Source: Promethearchaeota archaeon (lineage in GTDB: Archaea > Asgardarchaeota > Lokiarchaeia > Sigynarchaeales > SOKP01). From it: 12,575 nt of DNA. Of this stretch, positions 9,101 through 12,575 are shown piece after piece. Positions within the stretch are counted from its first letter, which is position 1. Each line of letters begins with the position of its first letter. The position numbers and the translations under genes were made by a program. Under the pieces are notes generated by a model. That model had not been told where the DNA came from. It ran no database searches and saw only the letters and a program-made list of their open reading frames with translations. The stretch spans positions 1-12,575 of the forward strand of contig JAUXAJ010000140.1 in NCBI GenBank assembly GCA_030620005.1, read 5' to 3'.

Positions 9101-11326
9101 ACATTGACAATTTCTTTATTAAATTTAATTTCTCTCTCTTTCTTGTCTAAAATTGGCATCACCAAAACGAACACGATTTATGAATCCCAAACAATTCTCA
9201 TTCATATAATTTACATTTCGTTATCATTTTACATGGCTTCAGTATTATCTAGTCTAATTGGTATTGTATTCAAACAATTAGATGGAATACCGGCTATTTT
9301 ATTCTTTTTTGTAACTTCTACATTCTTAATATTCGTTTTTAGTTATTTTTTTATTAAAATTAAAACAAGATTAAAAAATTGGATTGAATTTGCAATCATT
9401 ATTATTTTTCAAGTATTATTTGCCATATTTTTTATAACTGTGTTTTTAATATTCAATATTTTAAACCTATTTACATCTTATTTGATTCTTTTAATTGAAA
9501 CATGCATTTTTTTCATGACGGTCAAATATATTCATGTTTTATTTATTAAAAAAGAAAACACGAGTTTCATGATAAAAGCTTATTCATTATTAACATTGCT
9601 ATTCTATTTCGAAACTAGTCTCATGACATTTGGTTTATTTAATGAATTTTTTGAGATCCTTGAAAGCATTTTAATTTCTCAAATAGTTTTGTTTACTTTT
9701 TCTTCATTCGATATTATCTATATCAAGAAAATAAAGCAAGCCTACATGTATTTTATTCATGCAATTAGCTATTTCACGATTTCTCTCTCAATTTTTTTAT
9801 TTTTAGTTCAATTTGGAGAAATAAATCTAACATTCTTTATTTTAAATCTGCTTTTATTTTTGGCGATGCAATTCTATACAAATCATGCATTGTTTAAATC
9901 TTTCAATAAATTTACTCCATCAAATATAATGTTTTTTAATAAATGGAGAAAATACATTCAAAATATTTTAGGTGTTGCTTTTTACGCGTTACTAGTAGTT
10001 CTTACTCAAAATCTTCTTGTTTTCTTAGATATTCAAATTCAATTATTATTACTAAGTTTGCTTGTTCATGGATTAATGATTTTGGATAAATATCTCTTAA
10101 AGTTTTTAAATAAAGCTACAGATTACATTAGAATCATTTCTTGGATATTTATCATGATATTTTCGTCCACCCTATTTAGCTGGACTTATATTTTTTCAAT
10201 AACCATAATTCCACTAATTAATTTCGTTCTCATTTTTGAGATTTTTTATTGTGCAAAATTACTCGAATTCTTTCAATTTTTTGCTATTAAAAAGGATAAA
10301 ATAAGGTTTTATCTTTTTAATACATTGTATTTCAATTTTATAACATGGCCTTTCTATTTTGCCAGCCTATATATGACAATTCTCATTAATTTGGTACTCT
10401 TATCTTGTGGAATCACATTTATACTCACTTATGTTGATGAAATTTTGAAAGTAATCAACGAGAAAATCAGAATACTTCTAAGAAAAATGTTTTTTTTAAT
10501 TATTGGGGGCCTTATTTCGGTCGATTCTTTTATCCTGTTTCATACTTTTTTTGATTTAAATTTAATTAACAATTTGAATATTTCATTATTTATCCTTTTA
10601 ATTTTCATAGGTATCTTGATTAAACCGTTTAAAAAACACTCGTTTAAAGCATTATTATTTTGGGTCGCAACTTGCGTTGTACTAGGCTTTTTAACATATT
10701 TTCTTAGCACATCAATCGCTTTAGGAGGAATTTTTTTTGTTGTATTAATATTAATCTATCCATTTGTCTTTTTATTAGAAGAATTAAGGAATTTTTTTAA
10801 TAAGTTCATGGATCTATTAATAGAATTTTATGGTCGACTTAAAAGAAAAATCACGAATGCTTATAGATATATGGTCAACTTTATAAAGAAGTATTTTAAA
10901 TACATTTGGATAACAATCATGGTGATTACCGGTATTTCCATATTCATTTTTGTATTAAATTACCTGTGGTGGGTACATTCATTGTTATTAAGCTTAGTTG
11001 CATTTGTTTTACTTTCAACCATTCTTCCAAAAGAAGAAACAGACGACCCAAATGTCATGTTTAAAAGAAAAATGATTAATTTAATTTCGATATGGGGCGG
11101 GATAATTGGACTTCTTTTTGGGTTCTTGCCGCTTGAATGGTATATTCTTGTCTTGTGGATAGGTATTTGGATTTTAGGTGCTGTATTATTGCCATTTATC
11201 ATTTACAAGGAGAAAAAAGAAAATATTTCTATAAAATGGAGATTTTACACCCTAATATCTCTTATCATCACGTTAATAATTTTTGGACTATTGTTATATT
11301 TACAAATAGCATGGTTAAATGCTTAA
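3128..11326 (+). CDS. Giant repetitive polytopic membrane protein, about 85 predicted membrane helices
   Basis: I recognise no known family. The 2,732-residue product is nearly all membrane: reading by eye gives about 85 hydrophobic segments, rich in Ile, Leu and Phe. They form roughly 42 two-helix hairpins of about 64 residues. Loops after every second helix are basic (for example RKKPYFK near 90, KKKILKLSLLRK near 760), while alternate loops are short or polar. The positive-inside rule therefore places the charged N-terminus and these loops in the cytoplasm. Several hairpins open with a similar I-I-S-W or W-S-W pattern (near residues 844, 992, 1648, 1969 and 2338), pointing to internal duplication. 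There is no signal peptide, cysteine motif, ATP-binding loop or other soluble domain. The longest polar stretch is an amphipathic helix near 2551-2590. ATG 3128 follows an in-frame TGA at 3122-3124, so no ATG start lies further upstream. At about 20-25% GC, an open frame this long means strong selection. Scaffold, mechanosensing or envelope roles are possible but unproven. Confidence 0.95.
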   Translation: MNSKQNPNLEEKEERIKKATDILTKSWWFCFYLIIAPIIVALITFLLLFSFIIFYFFTKDENIRYVFSFAFSCLAYMLSLLFFYKAFDKFRKKPYFKNLENNLSARINVLFLITISSLVVTPLFIYITPEDYAFELLPLTSFIILYNIIWYYYFYQPIDYYDDSEGKFKYIHDLKASIKQWHNLIIIVNYIVQIIFLALIFYTEFSWLYALITNIVFYLLTSIYTRNQKLKIKIAINEKKSLFLELKTFQKKFVISVISLIFCFLIQLPLIILAYSLPQIQYMDVEFIFSLLLIALFVLFYFKARLYIFFQYSFSISRFTKVKDIDDSKKIISEKFQKFQKFNSSLSIVLIGIIISFSFLLDILPLILIILPFFYILFYYEEKAKFYDKKQNRYNFLLNTLAILLAISFGILPIIWIGITWNIQLIILLITLYFILEIFVRQNYFDKEDVIVIQNILAIASFLLIAFSFYPIIIVEYLSFTSEPILIYLVNFLLTSLLSLTTSIIFLYILYARYFHKKLSKTFKLSVIINFILIELFIFALIYFRLFFLVEFNIFFNALIISTVILPAIFILFLFFNYLLGLFSVRTFLNYCYYTFYFLIFSSFISIIILFYDFSLIILLDLLLLSILMHYQLKFGSKLEKIKETTFSRFIIVNSYLVSIELFILFFNLFNSILFLDMLLSSFFSLCLICILVSIFSKMENIFSESIKTIIIECTLLYFTFLTFYYSFILLFGSFYVIVIPIIISTSSFFLPYYYAFKKKILKLSLLRKIAIINFLMLSSSIISIPTIIGLELVRLGLSLNIGLVINSTVLIFFGFLSILSIIAPKIQLKEIHSIYIKTTQILTWFSISILASIQFNYTFIDDSSISFNYFILSSSFLIFFLLNFFNLKLFENLNKQIRELRDAKLNSEKCYKFLINFQNFVFYGIVFSLSYEIATIIHMSNLLYLLPSDLEFLNILWYLGFFFSSILILTRFSKYVTDVEFSRVKNILEIISWFYVKIIACVFFAIYAFPFSIINKIFLFSLIFCVLTPISVYYFGKFRDISEDNKYLIIKIISCLFLISLIVFYMELYWFFVILIPNFNENLIYFICIAICNLLLLSNFYMTRINLTIQKDSKFKLYSFFGSSLILFASMLYFIPEISVVLLIVSCLILFSQRNKNFIIKIVSYFLLSLIGFMEIQVILNIYNLLSGFDFIPVGFFILVYLASLIVVVLISVLINLRKSIKFEVLSLFTLISIQTFVFILTYTNVLLIYNITITFFIFFLFTGIYLRQNNDKRYKWFINPCILLAVFDFTSWISYSYLFTMEKYQIINPILTFTLTLSTTGFTFVFLYNKAPEKIRRQSFFTILTAVIISFPLFIYILFISYYPIPLEQPIPLIIAINIGIFLYYLSIGIYQWKISWAIWKTGWFIWIAIPIVNFILIYRIFTGIDVFTNSLNIFGVNSIYLFEVNLLSGPFILTSIIFVLFYLPVLYFKIRKYFTQIIIAIWAINLILVYWFSQNLFFGYFLLINSSFFLFAIILLMPIFYALKQWKILSIFWLILIGTNTIFLQILFNEFGVFIEISISMNILIVGLFLILYSFFPNIRSTGSVLIVAYSTVLLGIFLIIYFVLFAVLLNPLISINMAFLVIALSLFTSKYLKFNKKHINLLISWILIINLSWLTFNTFSLIPGLELFALFLALTIFGGSFFVFDHFKMIKPINKGIPLLILAFGTSSTISSVLFIFFQASALMICAIFTIISILFLYFMLEDYRFALWYLIPIPFSFLILDLLILIDIIQTVAILTYLILYIIIFQLIFNSVNSFIKGDKTKIENNLMKFYKNQEYLNTLNFGCFVINSSYISLFASIISRVILIQIFLEQLIVYYQILVFFTILSILMLFSMKYFKNKELGSKVKDLTLYLDKIGILLYLVFSIAIALDLLLIMILFNIGIINIIFLFILIFSGVVFCETFFEDKIYFDFLIKKSRNQLNFWSWFIFSNISCVYFYVFHLNLFLLTLTISLLNLISLSFLSKIGITKTNTIYESQTILIHIIYISLSFYMASVLSSLIGIVFKQLDGIPAILFFFVTSTFLIFVFSYFFIKIKTRLKNWIEFAIIIIFQVLFAIFFITVFLIFNILNLFTSYLILLIETCIFFMTVKYIHVLFIKKENTSFMIKAYSLLTLLFYFETSLMTFGLFNEFFEILESILISQIVLFTFSSFDIIYIKKIKQAYMYFIHAISYFTISLSIFLFLVQFGEINLTFFILNLLLFLAMQFYTNHALFKSFNKFTPSNIMFFNKWRKYIQNILGVAFYALLVVLTQNLLVFLDIQIQLLLLSLLVHGLMILDKYLLKFLNKATDYIRIISWIFIMIFSSTLFSWTYIFSITIIPLINFVLIFEIFYCAKLLEFFQFFAIKKDKIRFYLFNTLYFNFITWPFYFASLYMTILINLVLLSCGITFILTYVDEILKVINEKIRILLRKMFFLIIGGLISVDSFILFHTFFDLNLINNLNISLFILLIFIGILIKPFKKHSFKALLFWVATCVVLGFLTYFLSTSIALGGIFFVVLILIYPFVFLLEELRNFFNKFMDLLIEFYGRLKRKITNAYRYMVNFIKKYFKYIWITIMVITGISIFIFVLNYLWWVHSLLLSLVAFVLLSTILPKEETDDPNVMFKRKMINLISIWGGIIGLLFGFLPLEWYILVLWIGIWILGAVLLPFIIYKEKKENISIKWRFYTLISLIITLIIFGLLLYLQIAWLNA
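4747..4869 (+). repeat. Source segment within the giant gene of the duplicated block
   Basis: This stretch encodes about residues 541-581 of the giant protein, covering the end of one membrane helix, a short loop with V-E-F-N and the next helix. It is 120 of 123 identical to 373-495. Because it lies inside an intact frame, it is the likelier source, with the upstream block as the copy. Confidence 0.9.
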
Positions 11327-11467
11327 AGAGGATTTAAATCTATCATCTACAAATACCATTACATTAACCTTGAAAAATGTATAGGTTGCGGAGTTTGCGC
11401 GGTAACTCCAGAAGATGCTATCATGATGAAAAGATTAGAAAGAGAAACAATTCCAGAATCTAAGTAA
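11327..11467 (+). pseudogene. Ferredoxin-like remnant without a start and missing its fourth cysteine
   Basis: Directly after the TAA of the giant gene the same frame runs 46 codons to TAA at 11465-11467. It contains YINLEKCIGCGVCAVTPEDAI, a [4Fe-4S] ferredoxin motif with cysteines at relative positions 18, 21 and 24. In the family the next element is C-P three residues later; here V-T-P lacks the cysteine, as if one codon had been lost between ACT (11405-11407) and CCA (11408-11410). There is no ATG, GTG or TTG that would start a plausible protein before the motif. It is therefore most likely the tail of a decayed ferredoxin-type gene. Readthrough of the giant gene's stop would append it to the C-terminus, but with three cysteines it could bind a cluster only abnormally. 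Confidence 0.65.
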
Positions 11468-11483
11468 AGCGTAAATTAAATTA

Positions 11484-11490
11484 TTTTTTT
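11484..11490 (+). terminator. T-tract, possible terminator for rightward transcription
   Basis: Seven consecutive T residues follow the ferredoxin remnant and lie just before the end of the oppositely oriented gene at 11493. Archaeal RNA polymerase often terminates at U-runs without a hairpin. This would separate the giant gene's transcript from the convergent gene. In so A/T-rich a region chance is a serious alternative. Confidence 0.35.
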
Positions 11491-11492
11491 CC

Positions 11493-12305
11493 TCATTTTT
11501 TAAAATTTTCACGAATTTTTAATTCGGTTAATTGATTTAATTCGATCAAGAAATCGTGCACGAATCCAACCCTTTTTTCCCACTCATCAGGAGTTTGAAA
11601 TTGTTTTAACCATTCTTCATATCCATACATTGAGATTGCGGCGCTAAATCTATCAGGAGTTTCCCATTCGAGTCCTTCTACTTCAATATATTCCTTTTTA
11701 GATGCCCAAGTCCACAAAAGAATTGGCCAAGTGCCATAAAACCCTTTTGCCGTTACATTATTTACTTGAAGGATTTTATCTCCCAATTCTTTAGTAAATA
11801 TTGAACACGCTGATAAAATGTCTTTTGTCTGTTTAAATCCCAAAATTTTTGAGCCAATTTCATTTATAATTACTTCTGTTTTTTTTTGCGTGGGAGGATG
11901 CGTATCATATGCTCGAGAACTGCGACCTACATGTAAGTAATTAACGTTCGAACTATTATTGAACAGTTTAATTAACTCATTTGGGAATGCATCGAGCCAG
12001 TGAGCCAACCTATCAAAATCTATGAAAAAAATCTTTTGAGCTTGAGAATTTTCGTTGCATTCTAAAGCAGCTCTAAGAGCATCGGTATAAGTATCAACTT
12101 GCCTCATGCTTGAGCTAACAGATACTTCAAATCCCTCGCGTATTAATAAATTGCGTAAAGCATCATTTGTAGCAGCTGTACAACAAACGGTCATTTTAGA
12201 AAAAAGATCTTCCATCAACGGTAATGTGGATTTTAATAAATTTTTTAAGGCAAATGTAGGATCGTGGATTGTCGAACATAATATTACATTATTGTGTTGA
12301 GTCAT
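11493..12305 (-). CDS. Conserved GT-A glycosyltransferase-like protein
   Basis: The 270-residue product starts at ATG 12305 and ends in TGA at 11495-11493. It has the look of a nucleotide-sugar-transferase fold. The N-terminal strand VILCSTIHDP is followed by alternating helices and strands. F-I-D96-F-D98-R comes after a hydrophobic strand and resembles the metal-binding D-x-D of GT-A enzymes. Then come V-G-R-S-S-R-A-Y-D-T-H-P (126-137) and the E-V-E-G-L-E-W-E-T segment (208-216). From memory, a set of uncharacterised prokaryotic proteins shares this order: DFDR-xxHW, GRT-xRAF-xTHP, Y-I-E-V-E-G-L-E. No signal peptide or membrane helix is evident, so it should be cytoplasmic. It runs convergently to the giant gene and divergently from hisF, with about 130 bp between the two starts. 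The donor and acceptor are unknown, and catalysis itself is not certain. Confidence 0.85.
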   Translation of the reverse strand: MTQHNNVILCSTIHDPTFALKNLLKSTLPLMEDLFSKMTVCCTAATNDALRNLLIREGFEVSVSSSMRQVDTYTDALRAALECNENSQAQKIFFIDFDRLAHWLDAFPNELIKLFNNSSNVNYLHVGRSSRAYDTHPPTQKKTEVIINEIGSKILGFKQTKDILSACSIFTKELGDKILQVNNVTAKGFYGTWPILLWTWASKKEYIEVEGLEWETPDRFSAAISMYGYEEWLKQFQTPDEWEKRVGFVHDFLIELNQLTELKIRENFKK

Positions 12306-12436
12306 ATTCTTTAAACGAACAAAATACTATTTGTTAATTCTTGATTGTGAGAAATATTAATTTTATTAGAACAATTATATATCAAAGTTATTTAATAAAA
12401 ATATAAATTATTATCAAAGGGGTTTTTCAATTTTAG
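12306..12436. promoter_or_regulatory. Divergent intergenic region with a putative hisF TATA box
   Basis: The region separates two divergent starts. TATAAAT at 12402-12408 lies 35 nt before the hisF ATG and is the best TATA candidate on the plus strand. An AAAGGGG at 12416-12422 resembles part of a Shine-Dalgarno site, but it ends 14 nt before the ATG, which is too far for a confident ribosome-binding site. No clear TATA box was found for the minus-strand gene. Confidence 0.35.
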
Positions 12437-12575
12437 ATGCCTTTAACAAAACGAATTATTCCTTGTTTAGATGTAACAACAGTTTCTGGGATTGCCAGAG
12501 TAGTAAAAGGTGTAAGTTTCCTAAATCTGAGAGATGCAGGTGATCCTATAGAATTAGGGGGCTTGTATAATGAAC
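12437..12575 (+). CDS. hisF: Imidazole glycerol phosphate synthase cyclase subunit HisF, 5' part
   Basis: HisF is the cyclase half of imidazole glycerol phosphate synthase. With ammonia from HisH it converts PRFAR to imidazole glycerol phosphate and AICAR, in the cytoplasm. The first 46 residues are visible before the window ends. K-R-I-I-P-C-L-D12-V carries the catalytic Asp equivalent to D11 of the Thermotoga enzyme. R-V-V-K24-G matches the conserved Lys of loop 1. Then [11 protein letters not shown] is the phosphate-side strand and helix. The stretch between D12 and K24 is four residues longer than in the Thermotoga enzyme (VTTVSGIA in place of VKDG), so loop 1 is expanded; I think related variants occur in archaea. 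The start is the first ATG and agrees with HisF starts elsewhere. The remaining four fifths of the gene lie outside the window. Confidence 0.93.
   Translation, partial: MPLTKRIIPCLDVTTVSGIARVVKGVSFLNLRDAGDPIELGGLYNE

Noticed and set aside
4152..11202. Several minus-strand frames of 60-90 codons inside the giant gene
   Set aside because: They are reverse-strand shadows of a low-complexity hydrophobic coding sequence, with no promoters or motifs.
3128..11326. Giant protein as a Piezo-type mechanosensitive channel or a known multi-helix transporter
   Set aside because: Only the many-hairpin layout is reminiscent. I see no pore-module, cap or beam motifs and no transporter signature, so homology is not claimed.
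11137..11337. Plus-strand frame of 66 codons overlapping the end of the giant gene
   Set aside because: It is in another frame of the giant gene's last hairpins, and its composition is not protein-like.
12106..12300. Plus-strand frame of 64 codons opposite the glycosyltransferase-like gene
   Set aside because: Shadow of the N-terminal coding region of the minus-strand gene.
1..12575. tRNA, rRNA or structured RNA genes
   Set aside because: No cloverleaf arms, T-loop consensus or GC-rich structured islands were seen in the gene-free stretches of this very A/T-rich window.

Overview
The window looks like a piece of an AT-rich archaeal genome, possibly from an Asgard (Lokiarchaeota-type) lineage. 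The support is archaeal-style TATA boxes 23-35 nt upstream of several start codons without convincing Shine-Dalgarno sites (leaderless-type promoters), a MelB/GPH-type symporter, ferredoxin-nitroreductase and Gfo/Idh genes, and an archaeal-looking hisF. The phylum assignment is an impression from gene content, not a proof.

Layout, left to right. Positions 1-600 hold debris. There is a frameshifted, truncated start of a Gfo/Idh/MocA oxidoreductase gene (208-361). It is followed in the same frame by a 123-bp near-identical copy (373-495) of an internal stretch of the giant gene that lies 4.4 kb downstream. Positions 601-2028 hold an intact GPH-family sugar:cation symporter gene of visibly higher GC than its surroundings, followed by a perfect A/T hairpin. 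A 20-bp imperfect direct repeat (359-378 and 2059-2078) brackets this gene and the copied fragment. Positions 2109-2930 hold a 2x[4Fe-4S]-ferredoxin/nitroreductase fusion gene interrupted by a single in-frame TAA at codon 214. Positions 2931-3127 hold a small unidentified coding remnant and the promoter of the next gene.

Positions 3128-11326 are the centrepiece: one uninterrupted 2,732-codon gene for an almost wholly membrane-embedded protein. By hand I count about 85 transmembrane segments, arranged as roughly 42 hairpins of about 64 residues each, with basic loops after every second helix and no recognisable soluble domain. I recognise no family for it, and it is the best candidate for a previously undescribed system. 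Directly after its stop, in the same frame, is a start-less ferredoxin remnant lacking its fourth cysteine (11327-11467).

Positions 11493-12305 (minus strand) encode a conserved protein resembling GT-A glycosyltransferase-like enzymes. Positions 12437-12575 are the 5' end of hisF (histidine biosynthesis), cut by the window edge.

The genes do not form one obvious pathway. The left two thirds look like a region where small metabolic genes are decaying or have been rearranged around a giant membrane-protein gene that has stayed open. That contrast argues against simple sequencing error: an error rate that breaks several genes under 1 kb should also have broken an 8.2-kb AT-rich reading frame.
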